Shown here: positions 34,836-43,478 of the stretch, one piece after another
Layout of the letters: each line of letters opens with the position of its first letter
How positions within the stretch are numbered: position 1 is the stretch's first letter
DNA from: Curtobacterium flaccumfaciens
GTDB lineage: Bacteria; Actinomycetota; Actinomycetes; Actinomycetales; Microbacteriaceae
Length of the DNA: 64,000 nucleotides
Reading direction: 5' to 3'
NCBI RefSeq assembly: GCF_004361695.1
Contig: NZ_SNVW01000003.1
Span: 62,001-126,000, forward strand
Notes under the pieces: model-generated
Seen by the model: only the letters and a program-made list of their open reading frames with translations
Databases searched by the model: none
What the model was told of the DNA's origin: nothing
Made by a program: the position numbers and the translations under genes

Positions 34836-35696
34836 TCAGAGCCAGGCGGCAACGCCTCCGTGCCGCGAGCACGTTCCACTGCGCGACTGGCTGAAGCTGT
34901 AGGTGCCGTCGCCGCACTTGGCGGTCGCCCCGCTCGGGGCACTCTCGGCAGCCTGAGGCCGGCAGATCGTGTTACCCGCACTGTTGACGTACGAGCCGTT
35001 CGTGCAGGCCGGCTGTGCAGGAGGGGGCGGCGGTGCGACGTAGGTGCCGACAGATGTGACCTGGGCAGTCGGCGGCGTCGTGACCGTGTCACTGACGAGC
35101 GTGCGCCGGGTCTCCACGCCATCCGTCGTGGTGATGCGCCACGTCTTCGTCTGGACGCCGTCGCGGCCCGTCGTCGTGACGACCGACGTCCCCTTCGCGC
35201 GAGTTGCGTCCTGGACCGTCTGCGACGCGAAGGGCACCGCGATCGTCTGGGTCACCGTCTTCGTCACGACGACCGGCGTGGGCGTCGGCGTGGCGGTGTG
35301 GGTGGGCCTCGCGGTCGGCGTCCGTTCGGCGACGAAGGCGTGAGACCGGCTCGTCGAAGCGTGGGTGGTGGCAGCGACGACGGGCTCTGACGGCGTCGGG
35401 TGTGTCGCACCGAACGCCGAGCCGGAGCCGATCATCACGACGAGCGCGACGCCCGCACCGAGCGCTGCTGCCGACCGCTTCCGGGGCAGCCGAAGCCACG
35501 TCGTCCGTCGGAACACCACGCCGTAGACGGCCGTGAGGAGGACGACCAGCGACACCAGCATCACCGTTCCCCAGAAACCATTGGCCGCGAGTCCGACCAG
35601 CACGAGGAGGGCTGTCGCAACGAACCCGATCCACGTACCGACAGGGATCCGCCGCCGCGCTCGAATACGGGGTGGCTGGGGTGGCTGGACGGACAA
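34836..35696 (-). CDS. Membrane-anchored protein with G5 and DUF3761 domains
   Basis: 286 residues. Two N-terminal membrane helices (GTWIGFVATALLVLVGLAANG, GTVMLVSLVVLLTAVYGVVF), a third hydrophobic stretch (AALGAGVALVVMIGSGSAFG), a Thr/Pro linker, a G5 domain (PFASQTVQDATRAKGTSVVT, GVETRRTLVSDTVT) and a Cys-rich end (CGDGTYSFSQSRSGTCSRHG) matching DUF3761. G5 domains often bind cell-wall sugars. TTG 35696 is the start because GGAG lies eight bases upstream and no ATG or GTG fits. Confidence 0.8.
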   Translation of the reverse strand: MSVQPPQPPRIRARRRIPVGTWIGFVATALLVLVGLAANGFWGTVMLVSLVVLLTAVYGVVFRRTTWLRLPRKRSAAALGAGVALVVMIGSGSAFGATHPTPSEPVVAATTHASTSRSHAFVAERTPTARPTHTATPTPTPVVVTKTVTQTIAVPFASQTVQDATRAKGTSVVTTTGRDGVQTKTWRITTTDGVETRRTLVSDTVTTPPTAQVTSVGTYVAPPPPPAQPACTNGSYVNSAGNTICRPQAAESAPSGATAKCGDGTYSFSQSRSGTCSRHGGVAAWL

Positions 35697-35887
35697 CGGC
35701 GCTCCTTCGGGTCGAGAACTGCGTCAGTCTGCGATGTAATTCTCGAACCGCCCAGCCCCCTGTTCACGGGGGAAGCACCGGCCGGGGTCGGTTTTCCGGA
35801 CCCGGATGCATCCGAGCATCGAGGATCCGCGTTCCGCGGCTCGCACCTTTTCTGCGCGCACCGGACAACGGCTGCGAGGATGACCCC

Positions 35888-37075
35888 ATGAGCGTCATGG
35901 TCTCCCTCTTCGATGCACGCCGCACCCGCACCAGCGAGAAGTACACGGCCTACCCACCGGACGTGCTGCCGATGTTCGTCGCCGAGATGGACAGCATGCT
36001 CGCCGAGCCCGTTCGGGAGGCCCTCGTCGCAGCCGTGACGAACGGGGACACCGGGTACGTCGGCCACGGCCGCGCCCTGCCCGAGGCGTTCGTCGACTTC
36101 GCCGAGGACCGCTGGTCGTGGCGGATCGACCCCGACCTCGTCCGGACGACCACGGACGTCTCCGTCGCCGCGGTGGAGACACTCCGCCGGGTCATCGAGC
36201 CGGGCGACCAGGTCGTCATCATGCCGCCCGTGTACCCGCCGTTCTGGGAGTACGTGACCGAGGCCGGCGGCTCCGTGACCGAGGTCCCGCTGCTGCCGCC
36301 GTCCGGGCCGGTCGACCCGTTCGACACGACGGCCGGCTGGCGGATGGACCTCGACGGCATCGCCCGCGCCTTCGCCGACGGCGCCCGCACCGTGCTGCTC
36401 TGCAACCCGCACAACCCCCTCGGGCTGGTGCACGACCGTTCGTCGCTCGTCGCCCTGGCGAAGCTCGCCGCCGAGTGGGGTGCCGTGGTCGTCTCGGACG
36501 AGATCCACGCCCCGCTCGTGCACGCCGACGCTGCCTTCACGCCGTTCCTCGACTCCTGCCCCGAGGCCGCGTCACTCGGGGTCGCACTGACGAGTGCGAG
36601 CAAGGCGTGGAACCTCGCCGGCACGAAGTGCGCGCTCATGATCGGGGCCTCGGACCGTGCGCGGGCGTGGTTCGACGGGATGCCCACCGAGGTCGTCGAA
36701 CGCACCGGGATCCTCGGCTACACCGCCAGCGTCGCCGCGTTCAGCGAGGGCGGGCCGTGGCTCGCTTCGCTCCTCACCGAGCTCGCGGCGAACCGGCGCA
36801 CGCTCGCCGAACGCCTCGGCGACGTGCTGCCCGGCACCGGCTACCGGCAGCCGCAGGCGTCGTACCTGGCGTGGCTCGACCTGCGCGCGCTGCCGTGGGG
36901 CGACGACCCCGCGGCGCTGCTCGTCGACGAGGCGAAGGTGGCGCTCGGCAGCGGACCGGACTTCGGACGGCAGGGTGCCGGGTTCGCGCGGCTCAACTTC
37001 GGGTGCTCGGCGGAGACCCTCGAGGAAGGACTCAGCCGCCTGCACACCGCGTGGTCGCGGCGGGCAGACGGCTGA
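35888..37075 (+). CDS. PLP aminotransferase-fold C-S lyase (MalY/PatB-like)
   Basis: 395 residues. Fold-type I PLP enzyme: PMFVAEMDSMLAEPVREAL and the MalY-like NGDTGYVGHGRALPEAFVDF, LCNPHNPLGLVH, VVSDEIHAPLVH and the PLP lysine in TSASKAWNLAGTKCA. PatB/MalY enzymes cleave cystathionine or related thioethers, releasing homocysteine, ammonia and pyruvate. ATG 35888 follows GAGGA. Single gene. Confidence 0.87.
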   Translation: MSVMVSLFDARRTRTSEKYTAYPPDVLPMFVAEMDSMLAEPVREALVAAVTNGDTGYVGHGRALPEAFVDFAEDRWSWRIDPDLVRTTTDVSVAAVETLRRVIEPGDQVVIMPPVYPPFWEYVTEAGGSVTEVPLLPPSGPVDPFDTTAGWRMDLDGIARAFADGARTVLLCNPHNPLGLVHDRSSLVALAKLAAEWGAVVVSDEIHAPLVHADAAFTPFLDSCPEAASLGVALTSASKAWNLAGTKCALMIGASDRARAWFDGMPTEVVERTGILGYTASVAAFSEGGPWLASLLTELAANRRTLAERLGDVLPGTGYRQPQASYLAWLDLRALPWGDDPAALLVDEAKVALGSGPDFGRQGAGFARLNFGCSAETLEEGLSRLHTAWSRRADG

Positions 37076-37093
37076 TCGGTCGGGTCGGCGGGA

Positions 37094-37879
37094 CTACTCG
37101 AACAGCTGCCAGGCCGGCTTGTTCGCGTACGTGTACTTGTAGTAGTCGGCGAGCTGCAGGCCGGCGGCGGCTTCCTCGTCGACGACGACGGTCGCGTGCT
37201 CGTGCAGCTGCAGCGCGGAGCCGGGGACGAAGGAGCTGAGCGGCCCCTCGACCGCGGCGGCCACGGCGTCGGCCTTCGACGAGCCCTGCGCCACGAGGAC
37301 GAGTTCGCGGGCGTCGAGGATCGTGCCGAGGCCCTGCGTCATGCAGTGCGTCGGGACCTGGTCGAGCGAGTCGAAGAAGCGCGCGTTCGCCTCGCGCGTC
37401 GACGGGGCCAGGGTCTTGATGCGCGTGCGGGACGCGAACGAGGACGTCGGCTCGTTGAAGCCGATGTGGCCGTTCGCACCGATGCCGAGGATCTGCACGT
37501 CGACCCCGCCGGCGGCACGGATCGCGGCGTCGTACTCCTTCGCGGCGAACTCGAGGTCGTCGGCACGGCCGTCCGGCACCCGCACGCGCGACGGGTCGAA
37601 CCCGAGCGGTGCGATGACGTCGCGTGCGATGACGCTGGCGTAGGACTCGGGGTGCTCGAGCGGGATCCCGACGTACTCGTCGAGGGCGAACGCTCGGGCC
37701 TCGGCGAACGAGATCTCCCCCGCGTCGACGCGACGCTGCAGGTCGGCGTAGATGCCCTGCGGGCTGGACCCGGTGGCGACACCGATGACGGCGGACGGCT
37801 TCTTCGCGACGACGGAGGCGATCTTGGCCGCGGCGACGCGACCGACCTCAGCCGGCGTGGGCAGGATGATGATCTCCAC
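37094..37879 (-). CDS. nagB: Glucosamine-6-phosphate deaminase
   Basis: 261 residues. IGVATGSSPQGIYADLQRRV, FALDEYVGIPLEHPESYASV (active-site Asp), DVQILGIGANGHIGFNEPTSSF and HCMTQGLGTILDARELVLVA. Converts GlcN-6-phosphate to fructose-6-phosphate, completing the GlcNAc route begun by NagA. TAGGGT on the minus strand lies six bases before the GTG (leaderless). Confidence 0.95.
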   Translation of the reverse strand: MEIIILPTPAEVGRVAAAKIASVVAKKPSAVIGVATGSSPQGIYADLQRRVDAGEISFAEARAFALDEYVGIPLEHPESYASVIARDVIAPLGFDPSRVRVPDGRADDLEFAAKEYDAAIRAAGGVDVQILGIGANGHIGFNEPTSSFASRTRIKTLAPSTREANARFFDSLDQVPTHCMTQGLGTILDARELVLVAQGSSKADAVAAAVEGPLSSFVPGSALQLHEHATVVVDEEAAAGLQLADYYKYTYANKPAWQLFE

Positions 37880-37945
37880 GCCACCACCCTACTGGTCATG
37901 ACCAGTCCGCGACAGGGCCGGGCCGGGTGTGGGTAGCGTGGCGGC

Positions 37946-38425
37946 ATGCCCACGCCTGACTTCGTCCTGTCCCTGCGCTCGAAGATCGGCACCGAGCCGC
38001 TCTGGCTGACCGGGGTCACCGCCGTCGTCACCCGCGGGACCGGACCCGACCGCGAGCTGCTCGTCGTCCGTCGGGCCGACAACGCCGCGTTCACGCCGGT
38101 GACCGGGATCGTCGACCCCGGTGAGGAGCCCGCCGTCGCCGCCGAACGCGAGGTCCTCGAGGAAGCCGACGTCGTCGCCGTGGCCGAGCGGCTGGCGTGG
38201 GTGCAGGTCCTGCCGGAGATGACGTACGCGAACGGCGACCGTGCGCAGTACCTCGACCTGGTGTTCGCCTGCCGGTACGTGTCCGGGGACCCGTTCCCCG
38301 CCGACGGCGAGAACACCGAGGCGTTCTGGGCACCGCTCGACGCGCTGCCCGAGATGCCGGCGAACATGCTCGCCCGCATCGAGGCGGCCCTGTCCGACGA
38401 GCCCGCGGCGCGCTTCCAGCGCTGA
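37946..38425 (+). CDS. Nudix hydrolase
   Basis: 159 residues. Nudix box GIVDPGEEP then REVLEEADV: the final Gly of the consensus is replaced by Asp, the metal-binding glutamates are kept. QYLDLVFACRYVSGDPFPAD follows. Substrate unknown. TAGCGT (37934-37939) lies six bases before the ATG. Divergent from nagB and convergent with the ABC operon. Confidence 0.88.
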   Translation: MPTPDFVLSLRSKIGTEPLWLTGVTAVVTRGTGPDRELLVVRRADNAAFTPVTGIVDPGEEPAVAAEREVLEEADVVAVAERLAWVQVLPEMTYANGDRAQYLDLVFACRYVSGDPFPADGENTEAFWAPLDALPEMPANMLARIEAALSDEPAARFQR

Positions 38426-38487
38426 CCCCACCGGTCTGGAGGCGCGGTGCCAGGCCGCCCCGGGCCTCCCGTCCGCGTCCCCTGACG

Positions 38488-38547
38488 TTTCGGGCACAGC
38501 GACAGTCCACGCATCTGGTCGCGCGTGAACCGTCGCTCGGCGCGAAA
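38488..38547. terminator. Bidirectional hairpin between convergent genes
   Basis: 25-base arms (38488-38512 with 38523-38547), five mismatches. Outer part TTTCGGGCACAGCGACA and GCGCGAAA match the galK hairpin at 21540-21599. A CTGGAGGCGCG box lies at 38436-38446, between the Nudix stop and this hairpin. Confidence 0.75.
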
Positions 38548-38558
38548 ACTCGTCGCGA

Positions 38559-39629
38559 CTACGTGAGCGGTGCGACCGCCACGGGCGCGCCGAGCAGGCG
38601 GACGGCGACGGCGTCGCCGGCCGCGCGGCGGTCGCCGACCTCGTGCTGGACGGTCACGACCGTGTCGTCGTCGAGCCGGACCGTCGTGCGCCGGATCGAC
38701 CCGAGGAAGCTCGACGAGACGACGGTGCCGGTGACGCCCTCCGCCGCGAAGGCGACGTCCTCCGGGCGGACGTAGGCGAGCACCGGTCCGTCGGGCACGG
38801 CGCCGTCGAGGGCGAGCACGCGGAACCCGTACACGAAGACGTCGTCGCCGCGCAGGTCCCCGCGCAGCCGGTTCGACTGGCCGACGAAGTCCGCGGTGAA
38901 CGCCGACGACGGGGAGCGGTAGAGCTCCTCGGGCGTGCCGATCTGCTCGATGTCGCCGGCGTTCATCACCGCGATGCGGTCCGAGACGGCGAGCGCTTCC
39001 TCTTGGTCGTGGGTGACGAACACGGTCGTGATGCCGAGGTCGCTCTGGATGCGCCGGATCTCGTCGCGGAGGGACACCCGCACCTTGGCGTCGAGCGCGG
39101 ACAGCGGTTCGTCGAGCAGCAGCACCCGAGGGCGGGTGACGAGTGCCCGGGCGAGGGCGACACGCTGCTGCTGGCCGCCCGAGAGCTGGTGCGGGTAGCG
39201 GTCGGCGAAGTCGGCGAGGTGGACCATGTCGAGCGCGTCGATCACCCGCTCCCGACGCGACGCCGCCGGCACCCGGCGCATCTCGAGCCCGAACGCGACG
39301 TTCTGCCGCACCGTCATGTGCGGGAACAACGAGTACTGCTGGAACACCATGCCGATGTCCCGCTTGTCGACCGGCACCGAGGACACGTCGGACCCGTCGA
39401 TGCGGATGGTGCCGGCGTCGATGCCCTCCAGTCCGGCGAGCGCGCGGAGCGCCGTCGTCTTGCCGCAGCCGGAGGGGCCGAGGAGGGAGACGAACTCGCC
39501 GGGTTCGATGCGGAGGGACAGCCCGGCGAGGGCACGGTGGCTGCCGTAGTGCTTCTCGACGGCGTCGAGTTCGACGGTCGCTCCCGAGGTGGACATGGAC
39601 GCCGGGGCAGCGGGGGCGGTGATGGTCAT
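38559..39629 (-). CDS. ABC importer ATPase (PotA/FbpC/UgpC-type, with TOBE domain)
   Basis: 356 residues. Walker A GPSGCGKTT, Q-loop FQQYSLFPHMTV, signature [15 protein letters not shown], Walker B VLLLDEPLSALD, switch VTHDQEEALAVSD. The C-terminal TOBE part (LAYVRPEDVAFA, RRTTVRLDDDTVVTV) marks the polyamine/iron/thiamine/phosphonate type. ATG overlaps the permease stop (ATGA). Last gene of a four-gene importer operon. Confidence 0.9.
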   Translation of the reverse strand: MTITAPAAPASMSTSGATVELDAVEKHYGSHRALAGLSLRIEPGEFVSLLGPSGCGKTTALRALAGLEGIDAGTIRIDGSDVSSVPVDKRDIGMVFQQYSLFPHMTVRQNVAFGLEMRRVPAASRRERVIDALDMVHLADFADRYPHQLSGGQQQRVALARALVTRPRVLLLDEPLSALDAKVRVSLRDEIRRIQSDLGITTVFVTHDQEEALAVSDRIAVMNAGDIEQIGTPEELYRSPSSAFTADFVGQSNRLRGDLRGDDVFVYGFRVLALDGAVPDGPVLAYVRPEDVAFAAEGVTGTVVSSSFLGSIRRTTVRLDDDTVVTVQHEVGDRRAAGDAVAVRLLGAPVAVAPLT

Positions 39630-40525
39630 GCGGGGTCCTTCGGGGTGCGCGGGCGGCGCGGACGGACACCGGTGCGGCGACGTCCGATCCGGCCGATGAC
39701 GACGAGCAGCACGAATCCGAAGACGAGTGCGCCCAGCGAGAAGATCGCGGCGACGTACGGATCGGTCGACTGCACGAGCAGGAGCGCCGTCTGGAACGTC
39801 GTGCGAGAGAGGAACGAGGCGAGGGTGTACTCGCCGAGGACGACCGTGATGGTGAGGAAGCACGCGGCCGTGATGCCCCGGCGGAGGTTCGGCAGCAGGA
39901 CCCGCCACGTCACCGTCCACCACGAGGCGCCGAGCGACCGCGCGGCCTCCGTGAGCACTGCCATGTCCATCGCGGTGATGGCGGCGGCGATCGGCCGGAA
40001 CGCGAACGGCAGCGAGATGATGCCGATCGCGAAGGCCAGCGTCCACGCCCCCGACCCGAAGACCTGCGCGACGACCTGGTACACGGGGATGAAGCCGACG
40101 ACCAGCACGACGACGGGCACGGTGATCGGCACGATGCACACGAAATCGAGCACGCGGCGGAGGCGCGGGTAGCGGAGCGCGGTGATGATCTGCGCCGGCA
40201 GGAGCACGAACAGCACGATCGCCACGGTGATGACCGCGATGAGGAGCGAGGCGCCGAGGCCGTCGAACACCGGCTGGTACGTCGCGGTGTTGACCGGGTC
40301 GGCGATGGCGCTGTAGTGCGCGAGCGTCAACCCGCCGTCGGTCCCCTGGCGGAAGGTGAACTGCGCGAGGGCGATCAGCGGGACGGCGAACACGAGGCCG
40401 ATCACGATCAGCACGATCGCGGCGGTGACCCGCGACGGAGCCGCGCCGAAGCGTGGGACGCGAGTCGTGCCTCCAGGCCGTGCCGACGTCGTGCGCGCCG
40501 GACGCGAGCCGACGGCCGCGCTCAT
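39626..40525 (-). CDS. ABC importer permease, second subunit
   Basis: 299 residues, six hydrophobic segments, permease loop TEAARSLGASWWTVTWRVLLPNLRRGI around residue 205-230. Resembles PotC/FbpB-like second permeases. Start overlaps the stop of the first permease (ATGA). One copy of the CGTGCCTCCAG box (40466-40476) falls in its variable N-terminal coding region. Confidence 0.9.
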   Translation of the reverse strand: MSAAVGSRPARTTSARPGGTTRVPRFGAAPSRVTAAIVLIVIGLVFAVPLIALAQFTFRQGTDGGLTLAHYSAIADPVNTATYQPVFDGLGASLLIAVITVAIVLFVLLPAQIITALRYPRLRRVLDFVCIVPITVPVVVLVVGFIPVYQVVAQVFGSGAWTLAFAIGIISLPFAFRPIAAAITAMDMAVLTEAARSLGASWWTVTWRVLLPNLRRGITAACFLTITVVLGEYTLASFLSRTTFQTALLLVQSTDPYVAAIFSLGALVFGFVLLVVIGRIGRRRTGVRPRRPRTPKDPA

Positions 40526-41514
40526 CGCTGCCACCTGGCGGCCCGGCGCTGCAGCAGCGAGTACCCGGCCATCACCACGGCCATCACGACCACCATGCCG
40601 AAGGCGAGCACCCCGGCGACGTTCTGCAGCCCGATGAGCGTCTCGCTCGTCAGCTGCGTGCGAATGGTGAGCGGCACGATCCCACCCTGCGAGATGAGCG
40701 CCGCAGCGGTCGCGAACGACGAGAAGCCGTTCGCGAAGAGCAGGAGCAGCGATCCCCAGAAGGCGGGCGCCAGCACGGGCAGGCCGATGCGCCGCCAGTA
40801 CGTCAGGCGGGACGCTCCGAGGGTGGCGGCGGCTTCGCCCCACTGGGTCTTCACGCCCTCGAGGGCGGGCATGAACGTCAGGACCATCAGCGGCACCTGG
40901 AAGTAGACGTAGGGGATGACGAGCCCGGGCACCGTGTAGAGGAAGGTGCCGTTCGCGTTGAGGTCGACGTGGAACGCCGAGACGAGCCACGTGGTGACGA
41001 GCCCCTGCGCACCGATCGTCGCGATGAACGCGAACGCGAGCATGACGCCGCCGAACTGGGCGAGGACGCTCGCGGCCGAGTCGATCATCGACCGGACGAC
41101 GCCGTCGGGGCGGAGTGCGGCGAGTGCCCAGCAGACGACCGCTCCGATGACGGCACCGATCACCGCGGAGACGGCGGACAGGCCGAAGGACCCACCGAAC
41201 GCGCGGAGGACCGACGGATCGGCGAACGCCGCGAGGTTCGCGAACGTGAAGCGGCCGGACCCGTCGAAGAAGCCACTGCCGACCGCGATGACCGCGGGGA
41301 CGGCGAGGAAGAGCAGGACGTACGCGGCGAACGGGGTGAGACCGAGCCACGCGACGCCGCCGCGGCGCCGGACACGGGGTCCGGCGACGCGGCGGGCGGT
41401 GGCATCGGCGGGGCCGAGCGCGGCGCGGGTGGCGGCGGGGCCCGCGGTGCGGGGGCCCGCCGTCGCCGTGGCGGGTGCTGCGCCGGGCGCGGCCGGCGCC
41501 GATGCGGTGGTCAT
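40522..41514 (-). CDS. ABC importer permease, first subunit
   Basis: 330 residues. A 50-residue Ala/Pro-rich cytoplasmic N-terminus, then hydrophobic segments and the permease loop GEAAATLGASRLTYWRRIGLPVLAPAF. Pairs with the following permease. Begins five bases after the binding-protein gene. Confidence 0.9.
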   Translation of the reverse strand: MTTASAPAAPGAAPATATAGPRTAGPAATRAALGPADATARRVAGPRVRRRGGVAWLGLTPFAAYVLLFLAVPAVIAVGSGFFDGSGRFTFANLAAFADPSVLRAFGGSFGLSAVSAVIGAVIGAVVCWALAALRPDGVVRSMIDSAASVLAQFGGVMLAFAFIATIGAQGLVTTWLVSAFHVDLNANGTFLYTVPGLVIPYVYFQVPLMVLTFMPALEGVKTQWGEAAATLGASRLTYWRRIGLPVLAPAFWGSLLLLFANGFSSFATAAALISQGGIVPLTIRTQLTSETLIGLQNVAGVLAFGMVVVMAVVMAGYSLLQRRAARWQR

Positions 41515-41519
41515 GCTGC

Positions 41520-42665
41520 TCAGGACCCCATCGTGGCGGACCACTTGGCCGACAGCACCTTGGCCGCAGCCGCGACCTGCTCGTCGGTCAGCTCGACGTA
41601 GTCCTTCGGCGCGCCACCGGCGGCGTCGAGGGCGTCCTGGTCGACCTTGCCGGACTTCTCGAGGGCGGCGAGGGTCGACGGGAAGGCGCCGGCCTGCAGG
41701 TACAGGTTCTGCACCTCGGGGCTGGCGATGTACTCCTGCCAGAGGCGTGCGGCCGCGGGGTGCGGTGCGTCCTTGCTGATCGCCTGCGAGTAGTACGAGC
41801 CGAGCGCCTGCCCCTTCGGGACGACGGTCTTCCAGTTCTTGTTGCCGCTCGCGCCCGCTGCGGGGCCCCACGCGAGGTTGTTGTACGACCACTGGACGAC
41901 GACGGGGGTCTCGCCCGAGGCGACCGTCGCCTGCGTCGGCAGCACGTTCTGGAAGTTGCCGGCCTGCTTCAGCTTGCCGAAGTAGTCGACGCCCTTCGTG
42001 ATGTCGTCGGCCGAGCCGCCGTTCTCGAGCGCGGCGAGGTACACGGCGGACGCGGCCTGGTTCGCCTGCGTCGGGTCGCCCGAGATGGAGACCTTGCCCT
42101 TGTACTCGGAGCCGAGCAGGTCGTTCAGGTCCTTCGGGGCGTCCGAGATCTTCGACGAGTCGTAGCCGATCGACATCAGGCCCGTGTAGTCACGCGTCCA
42201 CTTGCCGTCCGACTGCTTGAGGTCGGTGGGGATGTCGTCCCAGTTGGCGACCTTGTAGTCGGTCAGCAGGTCGAGGTTCTCCTGCAGGACCGCGTTGCCG
42301 AGGTCGAGCACGTCCGGAGCCGTCGACTGGCCCTTCTGCGACTTCACCGCGGCGACCTCGTCGGCGCTCGAGCCGTTCGGGTTCGCGGAGTTGACCTTGA
42401 CGCCGTACTTCTTGGTGAAGCCGTCGATGATCTTGCCGTAGTTGGCCCACGACGGCGGCAGGGCGATGACGTTGAGCTGGCCCTCGGCCTTGGCGGCCTT
42501 GACGAGGGCGTCCATGCCGCCGGAGGACTCGGCGCTCGTGGCGGTCTTCCAGTCGGTGTCGCTGTCGGAGCCAGCGGTGGCCGAGCTCGTCGCCGAGCAT
42601 CCGGCGAGGGTGACGATCGCGGCGGCGGCCAGGGCGAGGCCGGCCAGGGTGCGCTTGTGCTGCAC
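41520..42665 (-). CDS. ABC importer substrate-binding lipoprotein
   Basis: 381 residues. Signal peptide with lipobox LAGC (Cys about 23). Type II periplasmic-binding fold: LNVIALPPSWANYGKIIDGF, KYGVKVNSANPNGSSADEV, DVLDLGNAV, PVVVQWSYNNLAWGPA. It most resembles binding proteins for polyamines, Fe3+, thiamine or phosphonates; the sequence alone does not decide. GTG 42665 has AAAGG upstream. First gene of the operon, facing a repeat-rich divergent promoter region. Confidence 0.85.
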   Translation of the reverse strand: MQHKRTLAGLALAAAAIVTLAGCSATSSATAGSDSDTDWKTATSAESSGGMDALVKAAKAEGQLNVIALPPSWANYGKIIDGFTKKYGVKVNSANPNGSSADEVAAVKSQKGQSTAPDVLDLGNAVLQENLDLLTDYKVANWDDIPTDLKQSDGKWTRDYTGLMSIGYDSSKISDAPKDLNDLLGSEYKGKVSISGDPTQANQAASAVYLAALENGGSADDITKGVDYFGKLKQAGNFQNVLPTQATVASGETPVVVQWSYNNLAWGPAAGASGNKNWKTVVPKGQALGSYYSQAISKDAPHPAAARLWQEYIASPEVQNLYLQAGAFPSTLAALEKSGKVDQDALDAAGGAPKDYVELTDEQVAAAAKVLSAKWSATMGS

Positions 42666-42814
42666 GGGGTGTGCCTTTCGGGTGCTTCGGGTGCTGTGGG
42701 GACTTCGGCCCGGGTCCGGGCTCGGGATGATCGTGGACGTGCCCGGTTTCCGGGCAGTGCTGCGGTGGTGAACGGAGACGGAACAGCGGGTGCGGCTGTG
42801 CGGTTTGCTCGGTT

Positions 42815-42925
42815 CAGGTCGTGTGGTTCGGCTCGGCTCGGTCGTGTGGTTTCGGCTCGGTCGTGTGGTTTCGGCTCGGCCCGGTCGTGTGATTACGGCT
42901 CGGCTCGGTCGTGTGGTTTCGTTCG
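42815..42925 (+). repeat. Tandem repeat of 19-24 bases x5 in a divergent promoter region
   Basis: Units beginning at 42815, 42839, 42858, 42882 and 42906, core CGGTCGTGTGGTTTCGGCT; the second unit lacks five bases. Lies between the importer operon (minus) and the DUF1905 gene (plus) and ends close to a CTGGAGGCACG box (42932-42942). Confidence 0.9.
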
Positions 42926-42943
42926 TTCGCTCTGGAGGCACGC

Positions 42944-43381
42944 ATGCGGTTCACGACGACGGTCCTGCAAGCACGGAAGACGGCTACCGGACTGCCCGTC
43001 CCGTCCTCCGTCATCGAGGCGCTCGGCTCCGGGAAGCGCCCGTCCGTGGTGGTCACGATCAACGGCAGGTACACCTACCGGTCCACCGTCGGCGTCATGA
43101 ACGAGCAGTTCCTCGTGCCGCTCTCCGCCGAGCACCGTGCGGCCGCCGGGATCGCGGCCGGGGACACCGTCGAGGTCACGCTCGAGATCGATGCCCTGCC
43201 GCGGGTGGTCGACGTGCCCGACGACCTCGACGCGGCGCTGAGCGCTGCCGGGGTGCGGGCGGCGTTCGACACGCTCTCGAACTCACGGCAGCGGGCGCTC
43301 GTGGACCCCGTGGAGCAGGCGAAGGCGCCGGAGACCCGGGCCCGGCGCATCGAGAAGGCCGTGGAGGCGCTGCGCGGGTAG
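42944..43381 (+). CDS. YdeI/OmpD-associated, DUF1905-type protein
   Basis: 145 residues. N-terminal DUF1905 beta barrel (MRFTTTVLQARKTATGLPVP, RPSVVVTINGRYTYRSTVGV, GDTVEVTLEID) and the C-terminal YdeI helical part (FDTLSNSRQRALVDPVEQAK, RARRIEKAVEAL). Function unknown; some relatives are linked to antimicrobial-peptide resistance. The CTGGAGGCACG box ends one base before the ATG, so its GGAGG probably acts as the ribosome site. Confidence 0.85.
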   Translation: MRFTTTVLQARKTATGLPVPSSVIEALGSGKRPSVVVTINGRYTYRSTVGVMNEQFLVPLSAEHRAAAGIAAGDTVEVTLEIDALPRVVDVPDDLDAALSAAGVRAAFDTLSNSRQRALVDPVEQAKAPETRARRIEKAVEALRG

Positions 43382-43401
43382 GGGTGCCCGGTCGAATCGG
43401 G

Positions 43402-43470
43402 CGTACCTGGTGGATTCGGGCGTACCTGGTCGGAAGTTCCCGGTCAGTACGCCCGAATCCACCAGGTACG
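43402..43470. terminator. 24-bp perfect inverted repeat between convergent genes
   Basis: 43402-43425 pairs fully with 43447-43470, loop 21 bases. The left arm repeats part of the sequence just before it (ATCGGGCGTACCTGGT occurs twice). The same bases form the hairpin at 46203-46251. Confidence 0.9.
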
Positions 43471-43478
43471 CCGGCCGC

